Source: Bradyrhizobium sp. dw_78 (GTDB lineage: Bacteria; Pseudomonadota; Alphaproteobacteria; Rhizobiales; Xanthobacteraceae). From it: a stretch of 64,000 bases of DNA. The stretch spans positions 868,001 to 932,000 of the forward strand of contig NZ_JAAVUS010000001.1 of assembly GCF_018449525.1 (NCBI RefSeq). Reading direction: 5' to 3'. Shown piece by piece: positions 33,361-42,725 of this stretch (the stretch's first letter is position 1; every line of letters starts with the position of its first letter). The translations under genes and the position numbers were made by a program. Below the pieces are notes generated by a model, which did no database searches, was not told the origin of the DNA, and saw nothing but the letters and a program-made list of their open reading frames with translations.

Positions 33361-33864
33361 ATGGCAGAGACCGAACAGGCAGACGGCGGCGGCATCGAGG
33401 CCGAAGCCAATGCTGCTGCGAAGCCCAAAGCCAGGCTCAAGATGATCATCGCGGCGGTGGGCGTGCTTGCCGTCATCGGCGGCGGTGCCGGCTGGTTCTT
33501 CTTTTTCCGTCATCACGGCGAGGAGACGCGCGCTGAAGCCGGACCTCCGCCCAAGCCGCCGGCGTTCATCGAGCTGCCGGACATGCTGGTCAACCTGGCG
33601 GGCAATCCCGGCGACCGCGTCCAGTTCCTCAAGGTGAAGTTGACGCTCGAGGTGAAGGAAGAGAAGCAAGCCGAACCAATCAAACTGAAATTGCCGCGCG
33701 TCACCGATATTTTCCAGACCTATCTGCGCGAGCTGCGGCCGAGCGATCTGAGCGGCTCGGCCGGCCTGTTCCGGCTGAAAGAGGAACTGACCCGGCGGGT
33801 CAATCTGGTGCTGGCGCCGAATGAGGTCAGCGCGGTGCTTTTCAAGGAAATCGTCGTTCAGTGA
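33361..33864 (+). CDS. fliL: Flagellar basal body-associated protein FliL
   Basis: 167 residues from ATG 33361. A short acidic cytoplasmic N-terminus is followed by one transmembrane helix (MIIAAVGVLAVIGGGAGWFF) and a periplasmic FliL domain (VNLAGNPGDRVQFLKVKLTL; FQTYLRELRPSDL). It supports stator function at the motor. It is the first gene of fliL-fliM-pflI-like-motE-like. Confidence 0.95.
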   Translation: MAETEQADGGGIEAEANAAAKPKARLKMIIAAVGVLAVIGGGAGWFFFFRHHGEETRAEAGPPPKPPAFIELPDMLVNLAGNPGDRVQFLKVKLTLEVKEEKQAEPIKLKLPRVTDIFQTYLRELRPSDLSGSAGLFRLKEELTRRVNLVLAPNEVSAVLFKEIVVQ

Positions 33865-33882
33865 CGGGGCGGAGCTAGGATC

Positions 33883-35079
33883 ATGGCGGAAAACGATGTC
33901 GACCAGGATGCCATCGCAGCCCAATGGGAAGCGTCGCTGGATTCGGAGGATCCCGCGGAAGCCGCGGCGGCGGCCAGCGCCAATGAACTTTCCGAAACCA
34001 TGGCGCTGCAATGGGCCGCGATGGTCGAGGACGGCGGACGCGAGTTCGGCAACAACAAGAATGGCGAGCGGGTCCTTTCCCAGGAGGAAATCGACAATCT
34101 GCTGGGCTTCAGCGTCGGCGACGTCAATGTCGACGAAAATTCCGGCATCCGCGCGATTATCGACTCGGCGATGGTCTCCTACGAGCGCCTGCCGATGCTC
34201 GAAATCGTCTTCGACCGGCTGGTGCGGCTGATGACGACCTCGCTGCGCAATTTCACCTCGGACAACGTCGAAGTCTCGCTCGACCGCATCACCTCGGTGC
34301 GGTTCGGCGACTACATGAATTCGATCCCGCTGCCGGCCGTGCTCAGCGTGTTCAAGGCCGAGGAATGGGAAAATTTTGGCTTGGCGACGGTCGATTCGAA
34401 CCTGATCTACTCGATGATCGATGTTCTGCTCGGCGGCCGGCGTGGGCAAACCTCGCTGCGCATCGAAGGCCGCCCGTACACGACCATCGAGACCAACCTC
34501 GTCAAGCGGTTGATCGAAGTCGTGCTGGCCGACGCCGAGCAGGCGTTCCGGCCGCTGTCGCCGGTGACCTTCAAAATCGACCGGCTGGAGACCAATCCGC
34601 GCTTTGCCGCGATCAGCCGGCCCGCCAACGCCGCCATCCTGGTGCGGCTGCGCATCGACATGGAAGATCGCGGCGGCAATATCGAGCTGTTATTGCCCTA
34701 TGCGACCATCGAACCGATTCGCAGCGTTCTGTTGCAGATGTTCATGGGCGAAAAATTCGGCCGTGACCCGATCTGGGAAGGTCATTTCGCGACCGAAGTC
34801 GCGCAAGCGGAGATCTCGGTCGACGCCGTGCTTTACGAGGCCGATATTCCGCTCAAGGAACTCATGAAGCTGAAAGTCGGCGATACCCTGCCGCTTGAAA
34901 TGCGCGCCGACGCGCTGGTGGCGGTACGCTGCGGCGACGTTACTTTGACGGAGGGGCGGATGGGCCGGGTCGGCGACCGCGTCGCCATCCGCGTCACCAA
35001 GCAGTTGCGCAAACCGAAGACCACCTTCGCCATGTTCGAGAAGGCCGATGAGCAAACCAAGATGATGGAGGCCCAATGA
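33883..35079 (+). CDS. fliM: Flagellar motor switch protein FliM
   Basis: 398 residues. LSQEEIDNLLGF (near 65-76) is the conserved FliM segment that binds CheY-P, preceded here by an extra ~60-residue acidic N-terminus. The central CheC-like domain (YERLPMLEIVFDRLVRLM) and C-terminal SpoA domain (LKVGDTLPLEMRADALV) follow. It is a C-ring component governing rotation direction. It starts 18 bp after fliL; its stop overlaps the next gene as ATGA. Confidence 0.97.
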   Translation: MAENDVDQDAIAAQWEASLDSEDPAEAAAAASANELSETMALQWAAMVEDGGREFGNNKNGERVLSQEEIDNLLGFSVGDVNVDENSGIRAIIDSAMVSYERLPMLEIVFDRLVRLMTTSLRNFTSDNVEVSLDRITSVRFGDYMNSIPLPAVLSVFKAEEWENFGLATVDSNLIYSMIDVLLGGRRGQTSLRIEGRPYTTIETNLVKRLIEVVLADAEQAFRPLSPVTFKIDRLETNPRFAAISRPANAAILVRLRIDMEDRGGNIELLLPYATIEPIRSVLLQMFMGEKFGRDPIWEGHFATEVAQAEISVDAVLYEADIPLKELMKLKVGDTLPLEMRADALVAVRCGDVTLTEGRMGRVGDRVAIRVTKQLRKPKTTFAMFEKADEQTKMMEAQ

Positions 35080-35564
35080 GTCACTCCTTAGGAATAGCAA
35101 TCGAGAGCCTTGTGGCTGCGTTGCTGATGCTCACGATCGGGTATTGCATGCTGCTGAACAAGCGATTGATGCGCCTGAAGGCGGATGAGAGCTCGCTGAA
35201 GGCGACGATTGCCGAACTGATCACGGCGACCGAAATCGCCGAGCGCGCCATCGGCGGCCTCAAACATACGGTTCGCGACGTCAACGAGAATCTCGGCAAT
35301 CAGCTCACCGCGGCGACCCAGATGTCGCTGCAACTGAAGAAGCAGCTTGCCGAAGGCGACAATGTGGTGCGCAGGCTTTCCAAGATCGCGCTCGCCGCGC
35401 GGCCTTCGCCTGAAGCGGAGCCTGCGGAGGCGGCGTCGAATATGTCGAACGCCGACGGATCGGGCGTGAAGGTGTCGAATGCCAATATGTCGAGCGCCAA
35501 GGCCCTCGCGGCGGCGGCCCAGGCATTTTCCGACCGCAGAAGGTCTGATGGCCTCGCCGCATGA
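35076..35564 (+). CDS. PflI-like flagellar positioning protein (DUF6468-like)
   Basis: 162 residues: one N-terminal transmembrane helix (IESLVAALLMLTIGYCMLL), a coiled coil (residues ~30-115), and a low-complexity Ser/Asn/Ala tail with repeated NMSNAD / NANMSSA. In Caulobacter a protein of this architecture in the same place (PflI) is needed to put the flagellum at the pole. The assignment rests on topology and position in the fliLM operon. It overlaps fliM and the next gene by 4 bp each. Confidence 0.62.
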   Translation: MSHSLGIAIESLVAALLMLTIGYCMLLNKRLMRLKADESSLKATIAELITATEIAERAIGGLKHTVRDVNENLGNQLTAATQMSLQLKKQLAEGDNVVRRLSKIALAARPSPEAEPAEAASNMSNADGSGVKVSNANMSSAKALAAAAQAFSDRRRSDGLAA

Positions 35565-36337
35565 AATCCTTTCGTGACATTCGCGTCATTCCGGTGGTCA
35601 TGATTGCCATCTTCGGCTTTGCCGTCGTGAAGATCGCCGGCATCGTGATCAATGGCGGGTATGTGTTCGACTATGACCCGCAATCGACCCAGCGCTCCTG
35701 GGCGCAGGAAAATCTCAATTTTCCAGGCTCCAAGCCTGACCCCGCCGATGTCACCGGCTCAGTCGACGAAAAGAAGGATGAAAATCCGAAGGGCGATCCG
35801 CCCAAGCCGGCGGCTCCCCAGGCCGAAGCGGCCAATTCCGACGATCCGGCTCCGGCGCAGGGACAACCGGTATCGGCCTCGGAGCGCGCGATCCTCGAAC
35901 GGCTGCAATCGCGGCGGCAGGAACTGGACGCGCGCGCGCGCGAAATCGATATCCGTGAAAGCCTGCTCAAGGCTGCCGAAAAGCGCGTCGAATCGCGCGT
36001 CGAGGATTTGAAGGCCACCGAGTCCCGGATTGCCACGGCGACCGAGCAGAAAAGCGAAGCCGATGCAGCGCGTTTCAAGGGGATCGTCACCATGTACGAG
36101 AACATGAAGCCGAAGGATGCCGCCAAGGTGTTCGACCGGCTCGAGATGCCCGTGCTGTTCGAGATCGCCTCGAAGATCGCGCCGCGCAAGATGTCCGATA
36201 TTCTCGGCCTGATGTCGCCGGAAGCGGCCGAGCGGCTGACCACCGAAATGGCCCGCCGCGCCGGCGGCGAGCAATCCGCTTCCGACGGCGATCTTCCCAA
36301 AATCGAGGGCAAGGCCCTGCCGCAAAGGCCCAATTAG
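35561..36337 (+). CDS. MotE-family flagellar protein
   Basis: 258 residues. N-terminal membrane anchor (VIPVVMIAIFGFAVVKIAG), Pro-rich linker (residues 50-105), long coiled coil (106-165), then an MgtE_N-like C-terminal domain (MYENMKPKDAAKVFDRLE; KMSDILGLMSPEAAERL). This matches MotE, a periplasmic partner that in rhizobia keeps the MotC protein stable. Start overlaps the preceding gene by 4 bp. It is the last short gene of the fliL operon. Confidence 0.78.
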   Translation: MKSFRDIRVIPVVMIAIFGFAVVKIAGIVINGGYVFDYDPQSTQRSWAQENLNFPGSKPDPADVTGSVDEKKDENPKGDPPKPAAPQAEAANSDDPAPAQGQPVSASERAILERLQSRRQELDARAREIDIRESLLKAAEKRVESRVEDLKATESRIATATEQKSEADAARFKGIVTMYENMKPKDAAKVFDRLEMPVLFEIASKIAPRKMSDILGLMSPEAAERLTTEMARRAGGEQSASDGDLPKIEGKALPQRPN

Positions 36338-36441
36338 CCGGTTATTTAACAAATCCTTATATCGCCAATTCTAGATTCGGCAGCGCGGGCGAGGGCATTC
36401 CCGCTGCCGGTCAGGTCGGTGAACCGAGAGACCCTTCGGAA

Positions 36442-39400
36442 ATGGCGCGAATGGCTGCCGCTGGATTCTGGTCGCTCATCCGCGCATCTGCGCGGAGCGT
36501 CCGGCGTTGCCTGAGCGGGCCGTCATGGCTTGCGGCTGTTCTGCTGCTGTGGGGATCGATCGGTCCAGGCTTCTGCCAGACCGATCCGGTCAAGGGGGAG
36601 GCGACGTTTTCAGCCGACGACGGCTACGCCCGGCTGGTTCTGAAAATGGCTGACGACGTCGATTCCGACGTCACCATGGCCGGCACCATTCTCGTGATCC
36701 GCTTCAAGCGGCCGGTTGATATTGCCGTCGATACGATTGCCGATGCCGTGCCCGATTATGTCGCCTCCGCCCGGCGCGATCCGGATGGCATGGCGATCCG
36801 GCTGTCATTGGTGCGCAAGGTCACCGTCAACACGATGTCGGCGGGCGAAAGGACCTTTATTGATCTGTTGCCCGATACATGGGCCGGTGCGCCGCCGAAC
36901 CTTCCTCCCGAGGTGATCCGCGAACTGGCCGAGCGGGCGCGGGCGGCCGAGCGGGCGTTGCGGGCGCAGCGCGCGTCGGATGCTGCGAAGAAGCGTCCTC
37001 CCGTTCGCGTTCGCGCGTCGATGCAGCCGACCTTCGTCCGCTTCATATTCGAGATGCCCGACGGCGTCAGCGTCTCGTCGGTCCTGAACGACCAGGATCT
37101 TACGCTGAAGTTCAATGCCGTGCTTAATTTCGATCTCGCCGACGCCAAGGTGGCGGCGCCGCCGAACGTCGCCTCGATCAACCAGAAAGTCCAGGGCGAT
37201 ACATCCGCAGTGGAAATCGCACTGATCGGCGATGTCGACGTGCATTCCTTCCGCGAGGACAAGAACTACATCGTCGATGTGGCGTTCCAGTCCGCCGAGA
37301 AACCGTCTGCGCTGTTGCCGGCGGCGGCCGCCGCTCCCGCTTCCGTGCCGGCCGCCTCTGCGCCATCAGCCGTTGCCGCGGCTGCGCCGGTATCCGCCGT
37401 GCCAGCGGGACCGTCAGCGGCCGCACCGGCTGCGTCCGAAAAGCCGGCCGATAAAGCCGTTCCGCCACAGCAGTCCAGCGAGGCCGGGCCGTTGACCTCG
37501 GAAAAATTTGCCAAGCAAGCGGGGATCGAGATCAAGCCCGACGCCGCGCCGGAGGCATCCCCCGCACCGGCGGCGTCTCCTGCACCGGCCGCGCAAAACG
37601 CCGCAGCTCCGGCCGAGACCCCGCCGGCGCCGGCGTCGCCGAAGACAGATCCGGCCGCCGCCGGGACGCCGGGTGCGATGCCGTCGGCAAGCGAAACGCC
37701 GTTGCCGGTGACGCCGCAGGCCGCGGCTGTTGCGCCAACGCCTCCGCCGGAAACCGCGACCGGTGACCGTACGGCTTCCGTGAGCGCCATCCGCGACAGC
37801 GCTGGCCTGCATGTGACGTTTTCCTTTGCGGCCGCGACGCCGGCGGCCCTGTTTCGCCGCGCCGACACGGTGTGGCTGGTTTTCGATTCCACCAGGCCGA
37901 TCGACGTCGCGCCGATCCAGAACGACAACGGTGTCATGATCGCCCAGGTCAGGCTGGTGCCGCTGCAAAACGGCCAAGCGATCCGGATCCGGCTCAACCG
38001 CCCGCAAATGCCGTCATTGACCAGCGATGACCGCGACGGCGCGGCGAACTGGACGCTCACTTTCTCGGATACGATGCAAACGCCGACCCAGCCATTGACG
38101 GTGATGCGAAGCGTTTTCGATCCCGCGCATGCCAATGTCACGGTGGCTTTGTCCAAGCCGGGCCGCCTGCACCGGATCGTCGATCCGGAAGCCGGCGACA
38201 CGCTGATGGTGATCACGGCGACGCCGCCGGTTCGCGGCTTCATCAAGCGGCAGGATTTCGTCGACATGTCGCTGCTCGAATCGATTCATGGCATCGCCAT
38301 TCGTCCCAACGCGGACGATATCACGGCCGATATCTCACCCGACAAAGTCATCCTCAGCAGACCCGGCGGGCTGACGCTGTCGCCGGTCGACATCAAGGCC
38401 GAGCGCGCACCGACCGCGGTCAGGCCCATTTTCGATGTCGAGGAGTGGCGCAAGAATCGGGACGGAGACTTCAGCGACGGGGAAAATGCGCTGATCCGGG
38501 CCGAGGCGGACGCCGAAGCCGATCAACGCACGCCGGCGCGCGTCGATCTCGCCCGTTTCTATATGGCGCACGGACTGTATCCGGAGGCCAAGGCCGTTCT
38601 TGACGTGGCGCTGGCCGGCGTCAAGCCAGGCGCCGAGGATCCGCTGGCGCTCGTGGTGCATTCGGTCGCAAACACCCTGATGGGCCGGCCGGCGCTCGGC
38701 ATCCAGGATATCTCCAGTCCCGTGGTCGGCACCAAATATGATTCCGAATTGTGGAAGGCGCTGGCCTATGCGGGGCTGGGCAAATGGGCGGAGGCGCGTG
38801 AGAAATTCAAGAACGCCGGGTTCGCGATCACCGCGCTGCCACTCGATCTGCAGCGGATCGTGATTGCGGATCAGATGCGCGCCTCGCTCGAGGTCAAGGA
38901 TTATTCCGACGCCGACAAGCGCGCCACCGATCTGGATGTCATCGGCATTCCGCCTGAGATGAAGCCTGCGATTCTGGTGATGCGCGGCCGCCTCGCCGAA
39001 GCGTTCGGGCATGAACAGGACGCCTTGAGCGACTACAGGATGGCGATCGAGTCCCCTGATCGTGCCGCGGCGACGGAAGGCAGGCTGGACGAGATCACGC
39101 TGCTCCAGAAGCGCAACGAAATCAGCCGCGCCGATGCCTTGCGCGAACTCGAGACGCTTGAAGTGACGTGGCGCGGCGACGATCTCGAAGTCAGGGCGCT
39201 GGAAATGATGGCGCGGATCTATTCCGACACCGGGCGCTACCGCGAATCGCTGGCGGCGGTTCGGCTCGCGAACAGGATCGATCCCAATTCCGGACCGTCG
39301 CGTCAGGGCCAGGATGCGGCAGCCGCGCTGTTTTCGGACATTTTCCTGGGATCGAAGGGCGACAAGCTGCCCCCGGTCGATGCGCTCGGACTGTTTTATG

Positions 39401-40215
39401 AATTCCACGAATTCACGCCGATCGGGCGGAGCGGCGATGAAATGATCCGCCGGCTGGCAGACCGGCTGGTCGGGGTGGATCTGCTCGATCAGGCGAGCGA
39501 GCTGTTGCAATATCAGGTCGATCATCGGCTCGAGGGCGCGGCGCGCGCGCAGGTCGCGGCGCGTCTTGCGATGGTTTATCTCACCAACCGCAAGCCCGAC
39601 CGCGCGCTCGCGGCGCTTCGCACCACACGCATCGCCGATCTCTCGGGCGAATTGCGCCAGCAGCGGCTCCTGCTTGAGGCGCGCGCCGAAAGCGACGTCG
39701 GCCGCCACGATCTCGCGCTCGACATCATCTCGAACATCGGCGGCCGCGAGGCAATCCGGCTGCGCTCAGATATCTACTGGGCGTCGCGGCGCTGGCGCGA
39801 GTCGGCCGAGCAGATCGAGTTGTACTACGGCGAGCGCTGGCGCGACTTCAAGCCGCTGAACCCCGCGGAAAAGGGCGATATCATCCGCGCCGTGGTCGGA
39901 TACGCGCTGGCGGAGGATGCCATTGGCATGGCGCGTTTCCGGGAGAAATATGCGCCATTGATGAGCGATGACGCCGACCGGGCCGCCTTCGAGACCGCGA
40001 GCAAGCCGACCGCGGCCTCGAGCACCGAATTCGCGGCGATCGCGAAGATGGCGGCAAGCGTCGACACGCTCGACGGATTCCTGCGCGAAATGAAAGCGCG
40101 TTTTCCCGACGCTGCGAAGAGCACGCTGCCGGATGATACAAGACAGGCTGACCCGTCCCCGACCGGCTCACTGCCGGAGATCATCGGGCTGAAACAGGTG
40201 CGCGCGGCCAGATAA
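36442..40215 (+). CDS. Giant periplasmic TPR-repeat protein of the flagellar locus
   Basis: 1257 residues. A signal or anchor segment lies near 32-48 (SWLAAVLLLWGSIGPGFC). Two AMIN-like beta regions follow (ATFSADDGYARLVLKM near 54; VRFIFEMPDG near 200; a later one near 450). An Ala/Pro-rich linker spans ~285-440. From ~690 to 1180 there are degenerate helical TPR-like repeats (ARFYMAHGLYPEAKAVLDVA; SALAAVRLAN-type helices). It follows motE-like by 104 bp in the same direction and is probably co-transcribed. Relatives sit in the same place in other Bradyrhizobium flagellar clusters, but no function is known to me. A scaffold for motor or stator assembly is a guess. Confidence 0.7.
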   Translation: MARMAAAGFWSLIRASARSVRRCLSGPSWLAAVLLLWGSIGPGFCQTDPVKGEATFSADDGYARLVLKMADDVDSDVTMAGTILVIRFKRPVDIAVDTIADAVPDYVASARRDPDGMAIRLSLVRKVTVNTMSAGERTFIDLLPDTWAGAPPNLPPEVIRELAERARAAERALRAQRASDAAKKRPPVRVRASMQPTFVRFIFEMPDGVSVSSVLNDQDLTLKFNAVLNFDLADAKVAAPPNVASINQKVQGDTSAVEIALIGDVDVHSFREDKNYIVDVAFQSAEKPSALLPAAAAAPASVPAASAPSAVAAAAPVSAVPAGPSAAAPAASEKPADKAVPPQQSSEAGPLTSEKFAKQAGIEIKPDAAPEASPAPAASPAPAAQNAAAPAETPPAPASPKTDPAAAGTPGAMPSASETPLPVTPQAAAVAPTPPPETATGDRTASVSAIRDSAGLHVTFSFAAATPAALFRRADTVWLVFDSTRPIDVAPIQNDNGVMIAQVRLVPLQNGQAIRIRLNRPQMPSLTSDDRDGAANWTLTFSDTMQTPTQPLTVMRSVFDPAHANVTVALSKPGRLHRIVDPEAGDTLMVITATPPVRGFIKRQDFVDMSLLESIHGIAIRPNADDITADISPDKVILSRPGGLTLSPVDIKAERAPTAVRPIFDVEEWRKNRDGDFSDGENALIRAEADAEADQRTPARVDLARFYMAHGLYPEAKAVLDVALAGVKPGAEDPLALVVHSVANTLMGRPALGIQDISSPVVGTKYDSELWKALAYAGLGKWAEAREKFKNAGFAITALPLDLQRIVIADQMRASLEVKDYSDADKRATDLDVIGIPPEMKPAILVMRGRLAEAFGHEQDALSDYRMAIESPDRAAATEGRLDEITLLQKRNEISRADALRELETLEVTWRGDDLEVRALEMMARIYSDTGRYRESLAAVRLANRIDPNSGPSRQGQDAAAALFSDIFLGSKGDKLPPVDALGLFYEFHEFTPIGRSGDEMIRRLADRLVGVDLLDQASELLQYQVDHRLEGAARAQVAARLAMVYLTNRKPDRALAALRTTRIADLSGELRQQRLLLEARAESDVGRHDLALDIISNIGGREAIRLRSDIYWASRRWRESAEQIELYYGERWRDFKPLNPAEKGDIIRAVVGYALAEDAIGMARFREKYAPLMSDDADRAAFETASKPTAASSTEFAAIAKMAASVDTLDGFLREMKARFPDAAKSTLPDDTRQADPSPTGSLPEIIGLKQVRAAR

Positions 40216-40310
40216 ACCCGCCGCTTCCATCCTCTCGACAGGCGCGCCAGGAAACGGCAACCTGCACCGCGCAAAGCCTGTGATGACCCTTGCAGAGGAG
40301 GTCCGCCGCC

Positions 40311-40547
40311 ATGAGCAAGCCGACCAGGACCGAAGCCGAACTCGTTGCGATGGCGCGCGCCGAGCTGAAAGCCCATGCTGACTGCCCGGATGGAATCGTC
40401 ATCTCCGTGCTGCGCTCGGGCGATTCCTGGGAATTCCGCGCCGCGGCGGACGAAGCCACCGCCGCAAGACCCGGCTATCCCGAATGTGTCGCGATGCTGG
40501 TGCAGATCGGCGATCACCTCGGCAAGCAATATGACGTGAAAGGGTAG
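40311..40547 (+). CDS. Small conserved protein of unknown function
   Basis: 78 residues from ATG 40311, with a strong AGAGGAGGT ribosome site 9 bp upstream. Sequence is acidic and mixed alpha/beta (ELVAMARAELKAHADCPDG; AMLVQIGDHLGKQYDV), no membrane segment. It lies between the giant TPR gene and fliP and is convergent with fliP. Confidence 0.6.
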   Translation: MSKPTRTEAELVAMARAELKAHADCPDGIVISVLRSGDSWEFRAAADEATAARPGYPECVAMLVQIGDHLGKQYDVKG

Positions 40548-40597
40548 GGAGCGCCGGCTCCTTGTCGTTTGGTTTCCCGCCTTGAGGTCTGGCGAAT

Positions 40598-41353
40598 TCA
40601 GTTGCCGTAGCTCTGCACCAGGCTCCCGGCGACCAGCGACCAGCCATCGACCAGCACGAAGAAAATCAGCTTGAACGGCAACGACACCACGGCCGGCGGC
40701 AGCATCATCATGCCCATCGACATCAAGACCGACGCCACCACGAGGTCGATGATCAGGAAGGGCAGGAACAACAGGAAGCCGATCTCGAAGGCGCGTTTCA
40801 GTTCGGAGATCATGAAGGCCGGTATCAGAATCCGCAGCGAGGTGTCGTCGGCCGTCGCCGGCGGCGGCTCGCCCGACAGGTCCATGAACAGTTTCAAATC
40901 CTTTTCGCGCACATTCTTCAGCATGAAACCGCGCAGCGGCACCGAGGCGCGCTGCAACGCCTCCTCGACGCTGATCTGGTTGGCGACCAGCGGCCTGATG
41001 CCATCGTCATAGGATTTCTGCAAAACCGGTCCCATCACGAACGCGGTGAGGAATACCGCGAGCGAGATCATCACATAGTTCGGCGGCGCGGTCGCGGTGC
41101 CCATCGCGGTGCGCAGCAGGGACAGCACGACGACGATCCGCGTGAACGACGTCATCATGATCAGGATCGACGGTGCGACCGACAGCACCGTCAATAGCGC
41201 GATCAATTGCAGCGAGCGCTCGGTGACGCCGCCATTGCCCTGGCCGAGATTGATGCTGATATCCTGCGCGGACGCCGGATCGACCAGCAATCCGGCGGCG
41301 GCTATCAGCGTGGCAAAAAATAAAACTCTACGCGGGAGGGGCGCGGGCCTCAC
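40598..41353 (-). CDS. fliP: Flagellar type III export gate protein FliP
   Basis: 251 residues with a cleavable signal peptide (residues 1-29, ending DPASAQ) and four further membrane segments. MMTSFTRIVVVLSLLRTAMG and PFKLIFFVLVDGWSLV are diagnostic of FliP. It forms the 5:4:1 FliP-FliQ-FliR export gate in the inner membrane. Its ATG overlaps the fliO stop by 4 bp. Confidence 0.97.
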   Translation of the reverse strand: MRPAPLPRRVLFFATLIAAAGLLVDPASAQDISINLGQGNGGVTERSLQLIALLTVLSVAPSILIMMTSFTRIVVVLSLLRTAMGTATAPPNYVMISLAVFLTAFVMGPVLQKSYDDGIRPLVANQISVEEALQRASVPLRGFMLKNVREKDLKLFMDLSGEPPPATADDTSLRILIPAFMISELKRAFEIGFLLFLPFLIIDLVVASVLMSMGMMMLPPAVVSLPFKLIFFVLVDGWSLVAGSLVQSYGN

Positions 41354-42315
41354 GAAGGCGTCTTTGGACGACCGAGCAGCGACGCCATCTCGTCCTCCAG
41401 ATTCTCAAAGCCGGTCTTCGGCGACGGCGCGGCGGCAGGCGGCGCGCCCGACGGCTCGGTGCGCTGGGCTGTGGTCCGGCCCGGTTGCGGCTCCGGCGCC
41501 ACCGGAGGCGCGCCGATGCGGGGTTCGCCGGCTTCGCCGACCGGCCGGCGCAACGCCGCTTCTAGTCGCTGCGCCATCTCGGCGAGATTTTGATCGGCCT
41601 GCGCCAGCGATTGCGGGCTCGTTGCCGACGGCGGCGTCGGTGCGGCGGGGCGTTCGGCGCGGATCGGCGGCGGTGCCTTGAACGTCTCTTTGGGCGCTTC
41701 GCTTGGCCGGGAGGGGCGCGGCATCGCCGGTTGTTCGCTGCGCGGTACCCGTGGCGGAATCGGTTCTGACCGTGGCTCCGGACGGCTGCTCAACGGCTCC
41801 GGCGCGAAGCCCGTCAAGGGATCGCTGCGCCGTTCCGGGGCCGCGGGCGAGGGACGGCGTACCTCGTCGGCAAAGGGAGGACGGGCTGGCCGCGGCGGCG
41901 GCTCGGGCATTTGCGGCGGCGGCTCGGGGTGATCGAAGAGCTCGGGCCGCGAGGCCTCGCTCTCCATCCAGCTGGTATCGGGCAGCGGCGCGATTCGCGG
42001 CGGCGGTTCGGAGCCAGCGATGGGCCGTTGCGATGTCTGATCCCGTGCGGGCCCGGCGCGTACGATATTGGGCTCCACGACGATATCGGTCGGACCACCG
42101 ATCATCAGCAAATGTTCGACATTGTCACGCCGCACCAGCACCAGCCGCCTGCGGCCGTCGACGGCGGCCGCATCGATCACCGCCAGTCGCGGCATCCGGC
42201 TGCGATTGGTGTTGGCGCCGAGGCGGTTGCCTGCGAATCGGCGAACCGCCCAGGTGGCAGCGCCCATCAGCGCCAGAACCGCCACGAACGCGAAGATAAA
42301 TTGCAGTGCCTGCAT
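41350..42315 (-). CDS. fliO: FliO-like flagellar biosynthesis protein with long Pro-rich tail
   Basis: 321 residues from ATG 42315. One N-terminal helix (FIFAFVAVLALMGAATWAV) and a short FliO domain (RRLVLVRRDNVEHLLMIGG) occupy the first ~100 residues. The rest is a Pro/Arg/Glu-rich disordered tail ending in EDEMASLLGRPK. E. coli FliO is ~120 residues. FliO helps assemble the FliP ring. The order fliO-fliP with a 4-bp overlap supports the call. Confidence 0.85.
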   Translation of the reverse strand: MQALQFIFAFVAVLALMGAATWAVRRFAGNRLGANTNRSRMPRLAVIDAAAVDGRRRLVLVRRDNVEHLLMIGGPTDIVVEPNIVRAGPARDQTSQRPIAGSEPPPRIAPLPDTSWMESEASRPELFDHPEPPPQMPEPPPRPARPPFADEVRRPSPAAPERRSDPLTGFAPEPLSSRPEPRSEPIPPRVPRSEQPAMPRPSRPSEAPKETFKAPPPIRAERPAAPTPPSATSPQSLAQADQNLAEMAQRLEAALRRPVGEAGEPRIGAPPVAPEPQPGRTTAQRTEPSGAPPAAAPSPKTGFENLEDEMASLLGRPKTPS

Positions 42316-42616
42316 AACCCTGGTCCCCGCCAAATAGCCCCTTCTTCACACTTCCCGCTCGTCCGAGGCTGATCGGAAACGACACGACAAATAGCGAATG
42401 AGCCCAAAACTAGCCCAATCTCTTAATTTCCCAAGGCAAGAACTGCCGTCCCGACATCCTAATAACCTATGAATCGGCTGGGCCAAAATGACTTCTCGTG
42501 TCGCCGTCGCTTTGGCAACAGGGCTGGTTAACGGAGCTTTCGTGGCGAAAATGCGCTCATTCGGCTACCGGGCGCACGATCATCTCGGAAACTCTTCGTG
42601 GTCCGCGCGGCGCGTC

Positions 42617-42635
42617 TTAACCCGTTGTTAACCAT
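42617..42635 (+). promoter_or_regulatory. CtrA-like site TTAA-N7-TTAACCAT before flgB
   Basis: A perfect full site: TTAA 42617-42620, CCCGTTG, TTAACCAT 42628-42635, 90 bp before flgB. flgBC-fliE is a class II, CtrA-controlled operon in Caulobacter. Confidence 0.72.
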
Positions 42636-42664
42636 ACGGGCGGCAAATTCTGCCTACCTGATGC

Positions 42665-42680
42665 TTAACCGATCTTAACC
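42665..42680 (+). promoter_or_regulatory. Second TTAACC pair (TTAA-N6-TTAACC)
   Basis: TTAA 42665-42668 and TTAACC 42675-42680, spacing 6 instead of 7, 46 bp before flgB. This could be a weaker CtrA site or promoter-proximal element. Confidence 0.4.
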
Positions 42681-42725
42681 GATGGTCTGGGCGTCCGGCT
42701 TGGGAAGAGCGGGAGCGCGCTTGCA

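Larger units (their letters stand above)
42316..42725. promoter_or_regulatory. fliO / flgB divergent promoter region
   Basis: 410 bp with no gene seen. It contains a perfect CtrA-like site (42617-42635) and a second close pair of TTAACC at 42665-42680, both on the flgB side. Confidence 0.65.
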
